Shown piece by piece: positions 16,755 to 25,664 of a stretch of 64,000 bases of DNA. The DNA is from an uncultured Synechococcales cyanobacterium. GTDB lineage: Bacteria > Cyanobacteriota > Cyanobacteriia > Thermosynechococcales > Thermosynechococcaceae. Both the position numbers and the translations under genes were made by a program. Each line of letters begins with the position of its first letter. The first letter of the stretch is position 1. The notes beneath the pieces were generated by a model. It did no database searches. It was not told the origin of the DNA and was given only the letters and a program-made list of their open reading frames with translations. Where the stretch lies: contig CADCWO010000230.1 in assembly GCA_902806435.1 (NCBI GenBank), positions 1 through 64,000 on the forward strand, read 5' to 3'.

Positions 16755-18059
16755 TCAAAGACTTGACATTACAGCACGAGCAGCATTGAGTGTCTTCTGA
16801 ATATCCTCATCAGTGTGAGCTAGAGAGGTGAAGCCTGCTTCAAATTGGGACGGGGCAAGATAAACCCCACGCTCTAACATGCCCCGGTGGAAGCGGCTGA
16901 ACTTAGGCAAGTTAGACTGCTTGGCATCCTCATAGTTGTGTACTGGATGTTCCGTAAAGAATAAGCCAAACATGCCACTGATGCTACCACCGTAGGCGGC
17001 GTGACCCGTCTCCTTAGCGATGTCCAGCAGCCCACTGATCAACTTTTTGGTCACCCGTTCCAGCTGTTCATAGGTCCCGGGCTGGCGCAGTAACTCTAAA
17101 GTCTTAATGCCAGCCGTCATGGCCAGCGGATTACCGGATAAAGTCCCCGCTTGGTACACCGGTCCCGATGGTGCAACCATTGACATAATATCCCGGCGGC
17201 CCCCGTAGGCCCCCACAGGTAAACCGCCACCGATTACTTTCCCGAGAGTGGTGAGGTCCGGCGTAATTCCGAATTTCTCTTGGGCACCGCCATAGGCAAT
17301 TCGAAAGCCCGTCATCACTTCATCAAACACCAGCAAAGCGCCATGCTCCTGGGTAATCTCGCGCAGCCCAGCCAAGAAGCCGCCATCAGGCGGAATAAAA
17401 CCAGCATTGCCGACTACCGGCTCCAAAATTACTCCAGCAATCTGGTCAGGATTTTGCTCAAACAAAGCTTTAACAGCCTCCAGGTCATTGAATGGCGCTG
17501 TCAAAGTATCACTGGTTGTGGATTTGGGAACGCCAGGAGAATCCGGCAAGCCCAAGGTGGCAACGCCAGAACCTGCCTTGACTAAGAACATGTCGGCGTG
17601 CCCGTGATAGCAGCCCTCAAACTTGATCACTTTCTCCCGGCCCGTAAAGGCACGCATCAACCGCAGAACCGACATACAGGCTTCTGTGCCAGAGTTAACA
17701 AACCTGACCATCTCTACACTGGGCACAGCGTCAATCACCATTTCCGCCAGCAAATTTTCTAACACCGAGGGTGCCCCGAAGCTTGTCCCCTTTTCTAAAG
17801 CTTCCTTGAGGGCATTTAGCACGTGCGGATGAGCGTGCCCACAGATCGCCGGCCCCCAAGTGCCTACATAGTCGATGTACTGGTTACCGTCAACGTCCCA
17901 AACATAAGCACCTTTCACCCGGTCAAATACGATGGGTTGGCCACCAACAGACTTAAATGCCCGTACCGGGGAGCTAACGCCTCCTGGCATCAATTTCTGA
18001 GCAGCAGCAAAGATCTCTTCTGACTTCGTAGTCTTAAAGGTACTGGTGAGCAAAGTCAT
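16755..18059 (-). CDS. hemL: glutamate-1-semialdehyde 2,1-aminomutase
   Basis: A 434-residue PLP enzyme that converts glutamate-1-semialdehyde to 5-aminolevulinate, the first committed precursor of heme, chlorophyll and bilins in cyanobacteria. The PLP-binding Lys274 is in [18 protein letters not shown]. Other landmarks are [26 protein letters not shown] and FDEVMTGFR. Length is normal. An AAGGAG ribosome site stands ahead of the ATG. It is monocistronic with its own terminator, and divergent from larE. Confidence 0.97.
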   Translation of the reverse strand: MTLLTSTFKTTKSEEIFAAAQKLMPGGVSSPVRAFKSVGGQPIVFDRVKGAYVWDVDGNQYIDYVGTWGPAICGHAHPHVLNALKEALEKGTSFGAPSVLENLLAEMVIDAVPSVEMVRFVNSGTEACMSVLRLMRAFTGREKVIKFEGCYHGHADMFLVKAGSGVATLGLPDSPGVPKSTTSDTLTAPFNDLEAVKALFEQNPDQIAGVILEPVVGNAGFIPPDGGFLAGLREITQEHGALLVFDEVMTGFRIAYGGAQEKFGITPDLTTLGKVIGGGLPVGAYGGRRDIMSMVAPSGPVYQAGTLSGNPLAMTAGIKTLELLRQPGTYEQLERVTKKLISGLLDIAKETGHAAYGGSISGMFGLFFTEHPVHNYEDAKQSNLPKFSRFHRGMLERGVYLAPSQFEAGFTSLAHTDEDIQKTLNAARAVMSSL

Positions 18060-18177
18060 CTCCTTATCCGTATTTCCTGCTGATAGCGTGTTTCAACGTT
18101 TGATCTCAAAGTTCAACCCCAAAAAAGGTTTTACTGAAGATAACACTCTATTGTACAAAGTCTTCTCAATCCGGTGC

Positions 18178-18212
18178 CCAGCGTAGGTTCAGTTTAAAAT
18201 TCGTTACGCTGG
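18178..18212. promoter_or_regulatory. 8-bp dyad between hemL and larE
   Basis: CCAGCGTA (18178-18185) and TACGCTGG (18205-18212) are perfect complements with a 19-base spacer, in the divergent hemL-larE intergenic region. It could be an operator or a 5'-UTR hairpin of hemL. No regulator is assigned. Confidence 0.35.
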
Positions 18213-18294
18213 AGAAAGCTCTGGTAGTTGATGTCAAGCTAAAAGCGCAACCTATGTTGGCTCTCTAATTGTTGATTTTGTGGATGTGGAACCT

Positions 18295-19110
18295 ATGCTG
18301 GTGCAAAAACTTGAGCAACTTAAAGCTTTGTTTGTCCAGATGGAGCGGGCTTTAGTCGCCTACTCTGGTGGAATTGACAGCACCTTGGTTGCTAAAATTG
18401 CCTACGATGTTTTGGGTGATCGTGCCCTAGCCGTTACCGCTACTTCCCCATCCCTGCTGCCGGAAGATTTAGAAGATGCGTCTATTCAAGCCGCAGAAAT
18501 TGGCATCCGCCATGAGGTTGTCCAGACCCACGAAATGGACAACCCTAACTACACCACCAATCCGGTCAACCGCTGTTATTTTTGTAAAAGTGAACTCCAC
18601 GATACACTCAAGCCCCTAGCCTTTAGTCGCGGCTACCAGTACGTAGTAGATGGAGTAAATGCCGATGATCTTCAGGATTACCGTCCTGGCATTCAAGCGG
18701 CGAAAGAACGGGGAACGCGATCGCCCTTGGCAGAAGTGGGGGTTTCCAAGCTAGAAGTTCGGCAGATGGCCCAGCATCTAGGCTTACCCTGGTGGGATAA
18801 ACCCGCTCAACCTTGTCTTAGTTCGCGCTTTCCCTACGGTGAAGAAATTACAGTGGAAAAGTTACAACGGGTGGGGCGATCGGAACGCTACCTGCGTAAT
18901 CTTGGCCTCAAGAATCTCCGCGTTCGCTCGGAAGGCGATACCGCCCGGATTGAACTTCCGCCTGAGCAGATTAAAGACTTTGTTCTCACAACAGAACTAC
19001 CGGCTCTAGTCGCTGCTTTCCAGGAATATGGCTTTCTCTATGTGACGCTAGATTTGGAAGGCTACCGCAGCGGCAAACTGAATCAGGTCTTGGTGCAAAC
19101 ACTTGCCTGA
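18295..19110 (+). CDS. larE: LarE-type ATP-dependent sulfur transferase (PP-loop)
   Basis: A protein of 271 residues from the ATG at 18295 (MLVQKLEQLKALF); a GTG five codons earlier is the alternative. The N-terminal PP-loop reads AYSGGIDSTLVAK. Three cysteines are notable: CYFC in the middle and Cys in PAQPCLSSRFPYG. LarE adenylates and sulfurates the pyridinium dicarboxylate made by LarB to build the nickel-pincer nucleotide of lactate racemase. A three-Cys LarE fits the iron-sulfur-cluster type rather than the single sacrificial-Cys type. Neither larB nor larC is nearby, so another sulfur-transfer role is possible. Confidence 0.85.
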   Translation: MLVQKLEQLKALFVQMERALVAYSGGIDSTLVAKIAYDVLGDRALAVTATSPSLLPEDLEDASIQAAEIGIRHEVVQTHEMDNPNYTTNPVNRCYFCKSELHDTLKPLAFSRGYQYVVDGVNADDLQDYRPGIQAAKERGTRSPLAEVGVSKLEVRQMAQHLGLPWWDKPAQPCLSSRFPYGEEITVEKLQRVGRSERYLRNLGLKNLRVRSEGDTARIELPPEQIKDFVLTTELPALVAAFQEYGFLYVTLDLEGYRSGKLNQVLVQTLA

Positions 19111-19201
19111 TAAGTTTAATCACTGGAATATTGAACACCTTTCCTCAGCAGCTACTTTGTCTTGGCAATAGCTTCTCCAACACTTAGCCAAATCAGAATC
19201 T

Positions 19202-19588
19202 ATGAGCCAAGTCAAAATTTACGGAGTGAAAGATTGTCTCAATCCGATCAAACCACAGCTCTCGGATGTGATTCATTCCTGTGTGGTGGATGCGTTAAAG
19301 TACCCTGTAGGCAAGCGAGCACATCGATTTTTTCCATTAGACAAGTCGGACTTCTACTACCCGTCAGGGCGCACTGACCACTACACGATCATTGAGTTCA
19401 GCCTGTTTGAGGGGCGCAGTATCAAAGCCAAAAAACTATTGATTCATCTGCTATTTGAGCGAATACAGAAGTTGGGCATTTCTGCTCAAGATTTGGAAAT
19501 TACAATCTTTGAGACTCCCAGGCACAATTGGGGTTTCCGTGGGCTGCCAGGGGATGAACATGAACTCAACTATCAAGTTGAGATTTAG
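19202..19588 (+). CDS. tautomerase-superfamily-like protein lacking Pro1
   Basis: A 128-residue protein of the cyanobacterial tautomerase-like family: VKIYGVKDCLNPIKPQLSDV, KRAHRFFPLDKSDFYYP, TIIEFSLFEGRSIKAKK and ITIFETPRHNWGFRGLPGDE. The MIF/4-oxalocrotonate fold is two beta-alpha-beta units, as the spacing here suggests. The superfamily uses the amino-terminal Pro, exposed after Met removal, as catalytic base; here the second residue is Ser (MSQVK). Either this member works differently or it is not a tautomerase. It is monocistronic. Confidence 0.75.
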   Translation: MSQVKIYGVKDCLNPIKPQLSDVIHSCVVDALKYPVGKRAHRFFPLDKSDFYYPSGRTDHYTIIEFSLFEGRSIKAKKLLIHLLFERIQKLGISAQDLEITIFETPRHNWGFRGLPGDEHELNYQVEI

Positions 19589-19861
19589 GAATAATTTGAC
19601 CTTGGCTTTCTAGTAGAAGAAGGATTAGTTGAACAAGCAACTTAGTTAGCAAGGCTGCGATCGCTGAGTTTTGGCGAACTACAATCGCCTATTCGCACCG
19701 TGAAGCAATTAAGCTTACTGACAAGAATCTTCAGACTAAAAACGGAAGGACAGGGTCAAGACTTGCGGCGGTAGCATCGGGTTGATCAAGCTGGCAGCAG
19801 TGATAAAACCCTTTAATGGCAGCTTTGCGTGCCGTGATTGCTATTTCGGTTAACTTCAGGC

Positions 19862-20734
19862 TTATTCAACCTCTTTAATTCGGGTTTTACGCTCTAGAAT
19901 CTCCTTCAGAACTAGGGTCACAACTGCCAGAAGAGCAAGCAGGACTGCTGCTGAGAAGGCGGCCTGAGTTTGGTATTGCTTATAGGCTTCCTCGACAAAC
20001 AAAGGTAGAGTTTGGGTTTTACGCGCAATATTGCCAGAGACCACTGAGACGGCACCAAACTCACCCATAACTCTGGCATTGGTCAAAATTAGGCCGTAGA
20101 GCAGGCCCCAACGGATATTTGGCAACGTTACGCGCCAGAAGATTTGCCAGTCACTAGCCCCCAAAGTTTTAGCGGCTTCCTCCTGGTCGGAACCTGCTTC
20201 TTCCAAAACCGGAATCACTTCACGGGCAACGAAGGGCAAGGTAATAAACGCACTTGCCAAGACCATTGCCGGCATCGCAAAAATAATTTTAATGTTGAAA
20301 GTATTGAGGAGTGGCCCAAACCAGCCATTACGTCCATAAAGCAGCACGATCATCAATCCAGCAACAACTGGGGAAACCGCAAATGGGATATCTAACAGGC
20401 TGATCAAAAAGGTACGGCCTCGAAATTGATGCCGAGCAATCACCCAAGCCGCACACAGCCCAAATACAGCGTTTATCGGGACGACGATTAAGGCAATCAG
20501 AACCGTTAGCTGGGCCGCATGGACAAAAGCGGGTTCTGTCAGGTTGTCTAAGAAAGGTCCTACCCCCTTTTCGAAGGCTTGCACAAACACGTTAATCGCA
20601 GGAATGAATAAGATAAGTGCCAAATAAGCGATCGCTACGCCAATCAAAGTAGCTTTAACCCAACCTCGTTCAGCAGACGTTGAGCGTGCTGGTAGTTCTG
20701 GCTGAAAAGACTTCCCGGCTAAACTAGAGCTCAT
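19862..20734 (-). CDS. cysW: sulfate ABC transporter permease CysW
   Basis: A 290-residue inner-membrane permease with about six transmembrane helices. The cytoplasmic EAA loop that contacts the ATPase is seen as [33 protein letters not shown] and [15 protein letters not shown] are typical of CysW. Its start overlaps the end of cysT by 11 bases (ATGAGCTCTAG), so translation is coupled. It is the last gene of the operon: no cysA ATPase gene follows, and the next gene downstream is on the other strand. Confidence 0.95.
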   Translation of the reverse strand: MSSSLAGKSFQPELPARSTSAERGWVKATLIGVAIAYLALILFIPAINVFVQAFEKGVGPFLDNLTEPAFVHAAQLTVLIALIVVPINAVFGLCAAWVIARHQFRGRTFLISLLDIPFAVSPVVAGLMIVLLYGRNGWFGPLLNTFNIKIIFAMPAMVLASAFITLPFVAREVIPVLEEAGSDQEEAAKTLGASDWQIFWRVTLPNIRWGLLYGLILTNARVMGEFGAVSVVSGNIARKTQTLPLFVEEAYKQYQTQAAFSAAVLLALLAVVTLVLKEILERKTRIKEVE

Positions 20735-21581
20735 AGCGCCGTCCCCAAGCTTGTAAAAGATTAATAGAAAGTAAAATCAACAGTGAGATGGCCAGCAATA
20801 CGGTGCCAATTACCGTTGCGCCCGCATAGTCATACTGCTCTAAGCGCTGGATAATTAAAACAGATGCAATTAAGTCCTTGAAGGGAACATTAGAGGCAAC
20901 AATTACCACGGAACCATATTCCCCCACTGCACGAGCAAACCCCAGTGCCAACCCCGTCAAAATGGCTGGAAACAGGGGTGGCAACAGTACTCGCCAGAAG
21001 GTTTGCCACTGAGAAGCCCCTAAAGACCAAGCCGCCTCCTCAATCTCCCGCTCCATTTCTTGCAATACAGGCTGCAAGGTCCGCACAACAAATGGTAAAG
21101 AGATAAACAGCATCGCCATACCCACACCCAAGCGAGTAAAGGCTACTTTAATCCCCAGCGGTGCCAGCAGAGACCCAATCCAACCGTTCTGGCTATAAAC
21201 CGTGGCTAGGGTCAAACCCGCCACAGAGGTGGGTAAGGCAAACGGCAAATCGATTGCCGCATCAATTACCCGTTTGAAGGGAAAATCGTAGCGGACCAAA
21301 ACCCAAGCAATTAAAACCCCAAAGACGCCGTTGATCAAGGCTGCAATTAAGGCAGTCACAAAAGTAACGTCATAGGTGGCAAGCGCAATCGGGCTGGTGG
21401 CAATTCTCCAAAACTCGATCGGCTTTTCTGTACTCGCCTTGAGTAGTAGGGCAGACACGGGCAGGATCAACATTATGGTGAGATACCCTAAAGTGATCCG
21501 CCAAGGCCAGGAGAGCTGAGCAATTTGGCGAAACGGATTTTGCCAGCCAGAATTAGGCCCAGAATTAGACGATACAGCCAT
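20724..21581 (-). CDS. cysT: sulfate ABC transporter permease CysT
   Basis: A 285-residue permease, partner of CysW, with about six transmembrane helices. EAA loop: [18 protein letters not shown]. Also [19 protein letters not shown], a CysT signature, and [18 protein letters not shown]. Together they form the membrane channel that imports sulfate/thiosulfate from the binding protein SbpA. It starts 23 bases after the NIL-domain gene and overlaps cysW. Confidence 0.95.
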   Translation of the reverse strand: MAVSSNSGPNSGWQNPFRQIAQLSWPWRITLGYLTIMLILPVSALLLKASTEKPIEFWRIATSPIALATYDVTFVTALIAALINGVFGVLIAWVLVRYDFPFKRVIDAAIDLPFALPTSVAGLTLATVYSQNGWIGSLLAPLGIKVAFTRLGVGMAMLFISLPFVVRTLQPVLQEMEREIEEAAWSLGASQWQTFWRVLLPPLFPAILTGLALGFARAVGEYGSVVIVASNVPFKDLIASVLIIQRLEQYDYAGATVIGTVLLAISLLILLSINLLQAWGRRYEL

Positions 21582-21604
21582 AAGAAATCATTTCCATCAA
21601 CGAG

Positions 21605-21946
21605 TTACCAATTTTCCTCATCTGGATCAGTAGATTTGCTCCAAATCTTGATATCAAGTTCTGTCAGATAAACAAGGGCACTTTGAATCTGAGGGCTGGT
21701 ACCTTGTAATTCCAAATCAAACCAGCCCTCACTTTGGGTGTCAGCACCTAGTAGAGCTGCCTTGACATTCACACTCAAGCCATGGTCAGACACCAGACGC
21801 GAGATCACAGGTTCTTGACTATAGTGTTTAGGAATCTGAATCCGAATTCGTGTCTGCCTCGACCTAGGGTCTTTCGCAGCAGTGATTGTGCTTACCAGCT
21901 GGCTGGGATGAACCGGCTTGAACTGAGGATTGTTCCAGGTTGGCAT
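21605..21946 (-). CDS. NIL-domain protein of the sulfate operon
   Basis: A 113-residue soluble protein with one NIL domain (TRIRIQIPKHYSQEPVISRL, VNVKAALLGADTQSEGWFDL, ALVYLTELDIKIW). NIL domains form the substrate-sensing C-terminal part of methionine-importer ATPases such as MetN. A free-standing NIL protein inside a sulfate-transport operon, between the binding protein and the permeases, suggests an allosteric sensor of a sulfur compound acting on the transporter or its ATPase. I recall similar placements in other cyanobacteria. This role is inferred. Confidence 0.8.
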   Translation of the reverse strand: MPTWNNPQFKPVHPSQLVSTITAAKDPRSRQTRIRIQIPKHYSQEPVISRLVSDHGLSVNVKAALLGADTQSEGWFDLELQGTSPQIQSALVYLTELDIKIWSKSTDPDEENW

Positions 21947-22019
21947 CGTAGTATCCTTCTGTTGAGTTGTAACCCTGTTGAGGATGTATACCCGTAGTTA
22001 CTTGTGGTGAATTAAGGCG

Positions 22020-22050
22020 TGGCTGCTGGAAAGCAGGAATCCAGCAGCCA
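22020..22050 (-). terminator. 11-bp perfect hairpin between sbpA and the NIL gene
   Basis: TGGCTGCTGGA (22020-22030) and TCCAGCAGCCA (22040-22050) pair perfectly with a 9-base loop, 17 bases after the sbpA stop. No U tract follows. This placement fits an mRNA-stabilising or attenuating hairpin that keeps binding-protein output above permease output. Confidence 0.6.
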
Positions 22051-22067
22051 GCAACCCCAGGTCCAAG

Positions 22068-23207
22068 TCAAGCTGATTCGCTACCAGCTTGAATCTTGTC
22101 AAAAATTGCGCCGTCTTCAAAGAACTTCGTCTGGATTGTGTCCCAACCGCCCAAATTTTGAGCCGTAAACAGGGTTTTGACTTTTGGGTATTGGTTAGCT
22201 ACTTCTTCTCCTACAGTAGGGTCAACCGGTCTAAAGCCAACTTTGGCAAACTCTCGCTGAGCATCTGGGGTAAACAGGTATTCGACAAAAGCTTCAGCGA
22301 CTTCCCGAGTTCCGTGTTTATCGACATTGGCATCGACAACTGCAACAGGGTTATCAATCGAGATATTGACGTCCGGCACGACATATTCTGGATTTTCCCC
22401 ATTCTGCTTGGCCAGAATCATCTCGTTTTCATAGTTGATCAAGACATCACCTTGAGCTTGCTTGAAGAAGACGTCACTAGCCTCACGTGCATCTTTAGGC
22501 AGCACTGGGACATTTTTGAAAACTTGAGTTGTAAACTGCTGTGCTTTCGCCTCGTCCTTACCTGTTTGGGTTACAGAACCCCAAAGCCCAAGGAAGTTCC
22601 AGCGTGCTCCACCAGAGGTTTTTGGGTTGGCCGTAATTACTTTTACTCCGTCTTTGCTTAAATCTGCCCAATCTTTGATCCCTTTGGGGTTACCTGGGCG
22701 GGTAACCAAAGCAGCAACAGATTTAGTGACGATCGCACTGTTCGGGGCTTCTTTTTCCCAGCCGGGCTGAATCAAACCAGCTTCCTCAATTTTTTTAGTA
22801 TCCAGGGCTAGGGCTAAACCTACGACATCCGCTTCTAAGCCATCAATCACTGCCCGCGTTTGGGAACCAGAGCCACCATAGCTGGAGTTAAAGCTAACGT
22901 TCTGATTGTGTTCCTGCTTCCACTTGTCGGTGAAGGAGGGAATGATCTTTTCGTAAGCTGCTTGTGTAACCGCATAGGAAACTAGCGTCAGCTCCACATC
23001 TTTTTGGGCTTGTTGGCCTGTGGGTGTAGCGGAATTGGAACCACCGCTGGCACAGCCAGGGACAATTAAGCTAATACTTAGGCCCATAACGAAAAGAAGG
23101 GCAAAGCTTTTAGTTGAGCGCTTGAGTAATCTCAACGATTGGAGGAAGTTGGCTGCGAGGCGCAAATGAACTGACTCCAATTGCCCCCGCTTGTGGTGGT
23201 GCTGCAT
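22068..23207 (-). CDS. sbpA: sulfate-binding lipoprotein of ABC transporter
   Basis: A 379-residue periplasmic binding protein. A long basic n-region and hydrophobic helix end in the lipobox LIVPGC (Cys52), so it is a lipoprotein. The mature part shows the sulfate-binding family features: VSYAVTQAAYEKIIPSF, YGGSGSQTRAVIDGLEADVV, TANPKTSGGARWNFL and VLINYENEMILA. AAGGAG lies 11 bases before the ATG. It is the first gene of sbpA-NIL-cysT-cysW, preceded by a structured leader (23237-23301). Homologous binding proteins also take thiosulfate. Confidence 0.95.
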   Translation of the reverse strand: MQHHHKRGQLESVHLRLAANFLQSLRLLKRSTKSFALLFVMGLSISLIVPGCASGGSNSATPTGQQAQKDVELTLVSYAVTQAAYEKIIPSFTDKWKQEHNQNVSFNSSYGGSGSQTRAVIDGLEADVVGLALALDTKKIEEAGLIQPGWEKEAPNSAIVTKSVAALVTRPGNPKGIKDWADLSKDGVKVITANPKTSGGARWNFLGLWGSVTQTGKDEAKAQQFTTQVFKNVPVLPKDAREASDVFFKQAQGDVLINYENEMILAKQNGENPEYVVPDVNISIDNPVAVVDANVDKHGTREVAEAFVEYLFTPDAQREFAKVGFRPVDPTVGEEVANQYPKVKTLFTAQNLGGWDTIQTKFFEDGAIFDKIQAGSESA

Positions 23208-23236
23208 GAACGAAAGAACTCCTTCTAGGCAAATGG

Positions 23237-23301
23237 TTAAAGAGCGAGTAAGTCAGCCTGGATCACTTACTCGATTGCGGGTTTGCTCCCCTGCTCTTTA
23301 A
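23237..23301 (-). promoter_or_regulatory. structured sbpA leader RNA, candidate cis-regulator
   Basis: Reading the minus strand, TTAAAGAGC (23301-23293) pairs perfectly with GCTCTTTAA (23245-23237), closing a domain. Inside lies a small GGG/CCC hairpin and a second perfect 9-bp stem, CGAGTAAGT (23273-23265) with ACTTACTCG (23253-23245), sharing one base with the closing stem. This resembles a three-way junction. It ends about 20 bases before the ribosome site of sbpA. It matches no riboswitch class I know, and there is no U tract after it. Confidence 0.55.
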
Positions 23302-23337
23302 TCTACGGTAACTCGGTCAGGATGCAGTAGAAAATTT

Positions 23338-23399
23338 AGAGCCAATTTGGAGTATTGCACAGTCACTGCACCAAAAGCAACACTATGCAAATTGGTTCT
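23338..23399 (-). repeat. 12-bp inverted repeat after the pentapeptide gene
   Basis: AGAGCCAATTTG (23338-23349) and CAAATTGGTTCT (23388-23399) pair over 12 positions with one G-T pair and a 38-base spacer. It starts 6 bases after the stop of the pentapeptide-repeat gene, so it may act as its terminator or 3' stabiliser, or lie in the sbpA promoter region. Confidence 0.45.
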
Positions 23400-23405
23400 C
23401 TATCC

Positions 23406-25664
23406 TCAGAAATAAATAAACAAGTTAAGCCCCGGAATAGTGCGCGAAAGGGTCCACAACAGCAGGATGATGTAGAGCACCCCGAGGCCCCATTGATACC
23501 AGACTAAACTGCTAATCAGTCCGGGTAGGTGTTGATCGCGCAAGCGAATGTCATTAAACCCTAGCCGCAGAAAGTTGTTCAGGCTAAGGTCAAAATAATT
23601 GAGCCAGCCCCAGCGTCGATTCCACAAAATCGGTTCGTAGCGCTCCCGAAAAAAGGGAAAGCGGGGCATCACGGGTAACCGGCCAATTAATAGCCGCAAC
23701 TGGCGCATACTACCATCCTCAACGAAGTAACTTACCTCCATCAAGTCATGGTAGCGACCGCGTTGGTAGACCAACCAAAGAATACCAACCGGTAAAGGCA
23801 GCGTTAGGCCAGCTAAAAAAGCCAGGGTTAACCACGGGGTTTCTGCGGTTCGGAAAATTGCGGTCAGGCCTCCCAGAGATAGAAGGCTAAAACTGCTAAG
23901 GACCCAAATTGTCTCTGTTAGGTTTGGCAACACTGGGTAAGGGCGTAGCCGTCGCCAGCGATCCACCAACCAGAAGAATAAGCCAAACACTGCGATCGCC
24001 AACCATCCCACCCCAAAAATCAAACCAAAGCTCGTGCCATAGCGGCTCAGCAGCAGTAATAGACTCAAGCTCAACCAAGTCAACCCGGTGAGGATCCAAC
24101 CCCCACTGGAAAGGGGTTCACCCGCGATCGCGCGCTCCCGTAGCTTGATGTAAGTCGGTAGATCAACAACCGTACGGGTTAGAAGTTCCGTTAGATTACG
24201 AAAAGGCTGTTCTAGACGACTGCGGGCGATCGCTTCTGCTTGGGTAACGGTAAGCCCAATCGCCTGTAAGTGAGCCAAGGAAGCATTGTTGATGTTGGTG
24301 TTAAATAACTTCTGGGCTAGCTGCTGCTGCCGCAGTTTTTGGGCTGTGTACTCTACTTGGTTGGCATCCCCAATTTGCTCTAGCTCCCGAAAGTTGCGGA
24401 TCAAGTTGCGGAGCAAGTTTTCGTTTCCCTGCAAGATTGGGACAGAGAGGACACGGCTGATTTGGCCGGGGTTGCCAATAATTCGGGCTTGCTGGGGGGC
24501 AAACTCTAGGCCTGTAATATTGAGGCGAGCAGCCCGGGCAAATAAGGCATCACTAAAGTCCACTTGATTGAGAATGGTTGCCCCCCGGAAATTGACTGGT
24601 TGGTTGAACTCAGCTTCCCGGAAGGTAATTGGTTTTTCAAAGGTTGCGTCTGTAAAAAAAAGCGCCTGGTTAAACCTGCTTCTGGCAAAAACTACTTGGT
24701 CAGCAGTGCGAACCTGAGCAAAATCAGCATTTCCCTGCCATAGCACCCGGCTGAAGTTGGCTAAGCGCTGAAATAGCACCTGGCTGAAATTGGCAGTGGT
24801 TTGGAATTCACTTTTTTGAAAATTGACTGCTTGAGCAAAGCGAACCTGGTTAAAGCTGGCTTTGGCAAAAAAGATACTATTACTAAATTCAACGGCTTGA
24901 TTAAACGTTGCCCGAGCAAAGCTAGCAGGCTGGCTAAACCGGCCGCCCGACCAGTCAGCCACCTGGATAAATGTGGCACCTTGGCTGACCACCGGCGCTA
25001 GAAAGAAGGTGTTACTGAAATTCACCCGGCCACTGAAGCGAGTTTGCACCAATTTCAACGGGCCGCGAAATATCCGCAGTTGAAGTTCCCGTGATGTCAA
25101 GTCGTCACTTAGCAGGGAGCGGGAAAGCTGCTTGAGACGAGACAACCGGCGGCGATCTCGTTTGAGTTGTTCTTGTTCTGCCGGGGTAAATAGGGGAAAC
25201 GTTTGCCCGGACAGGGGAGCACGTAAGCCCAGTTGAACGCCTTCAAAGTCCCCTTGAATTTGGGAATAACTTAAGTCAAGCCCCGGAGAACCACCTGGGC
25301 GCTGCAACTGCCCTTGTAGGTCTCGGTAGAACTGGTCACGCAAAGTAGCATTTTCCGGGCGCAAATCGATCACCATTCGCCGCAGATCGACAGTCCGAAC
25401 GCCTTCGACTAAAACAGGCGATCGCAACCGCTGTTGCAAGAGTTCCGGGGTGAGAATTTGCTGCGGCACTACCCCCGTACCGACTGGGGTGGCCCCCCAA
25501 GCTGCTAGAGGTTGAAATCCTAGAAAAGCAATTAGCCCCAAGAGAATAAGCAGCCTGCTTGCTGTTCCCAGAAGCTGTCTACTCAGGAGTTGCCTCCGCC
25601 AGCAGTTTTTCTTGGTCGCGGCGACGTTTTTTGGCATAGAGCTGGATCGTGGCTGCCATCGCAA
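23406..25664 (-). CDS. pentapeptide-repeat membrane protein
   Basis: A 752-residue protein. A signal peptide or anchor is at about 32-58 (LGTASRLLILLGLIAFLGF...AAWGA). Residues about 205-390 are degenerate pentapeptide repeats of the A(D/N)FxxxxF type (VNFSNTFF, ANFSQVLF, ADFAQVRT, VNFRGATI), which build a right-handed beta helix. A helix-hairpin-helix-like segment (NINNASLAHLQAIGLTVTQA) is at about 445-490. The last 240 residues carry about five transmembrane helices. The ATG at 25664, or one nine codons later, overlaps the end of hemJ by 60-86 bases in another frame. The function is unknown. Confidence 0.8.
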   Translation of the reverse strand: MRWQPRSSSMPKNVAATKKNCWRRQLLSRQLLGTASRLLILLGLIAFLGFQPLAAWGATPVGTGVVPQQILTPELLQQRLRSPVLVEGVRTVDLRRMVIDLRPENATLRDQFYRDLQGQLQRPGGSPGLDLSYSQIQGDFEGVQLGLRAPLSGQTFPLFTPAEQEQLKRDRRRLSRLKQLSRSLLSDDLTSRELQLRIFRGPLKLVQTRFSGRVNFSNTFFLAPVVSQGATFIQVADWSGGRFSQPASFARATFNQAVEFSNSIFFAKASFNQVRFAQAVNFQKSEFQTTANFSQVLFQRLANFSRVLWQGNADFAQVRTADQVVFARSRFNQALFFTDATFEKPITFREAEFNQPVNFRGATILNQVDFSDALFARAARLNITGLEFAPQQARIIGNPGQISRVLSVPILQGNENLLRNLIRNFRELEQIGDANQVEYTAQKLRQQQLAQKLFNTNINNASLAHLQAIGLTVTQAEAIARSRLEQPFRNLTELLTRTVVDLPTYIKLRERAIAGEPLSSGGWILTGLTWLSLSLLLLLSRYGTSFGLIFGVGWLAIAVFGLFFWLVDRWRRLRPYPVLPNLTETIWVLSSFSLLSLGGLTAIFRTAETPWLTLAFLAGLTLPLPVGILWLVYQRGRYHDLMEVSYFVEDGSMRQLRLLIGRLPVMPRFPFFRERYEPILWNRRWGWLNYFDLSLNNFLRLGFNDIRLRDQHLPGLISSLVWYQWGLGVLYIILLLWTLSRTIPGLNLFIYF

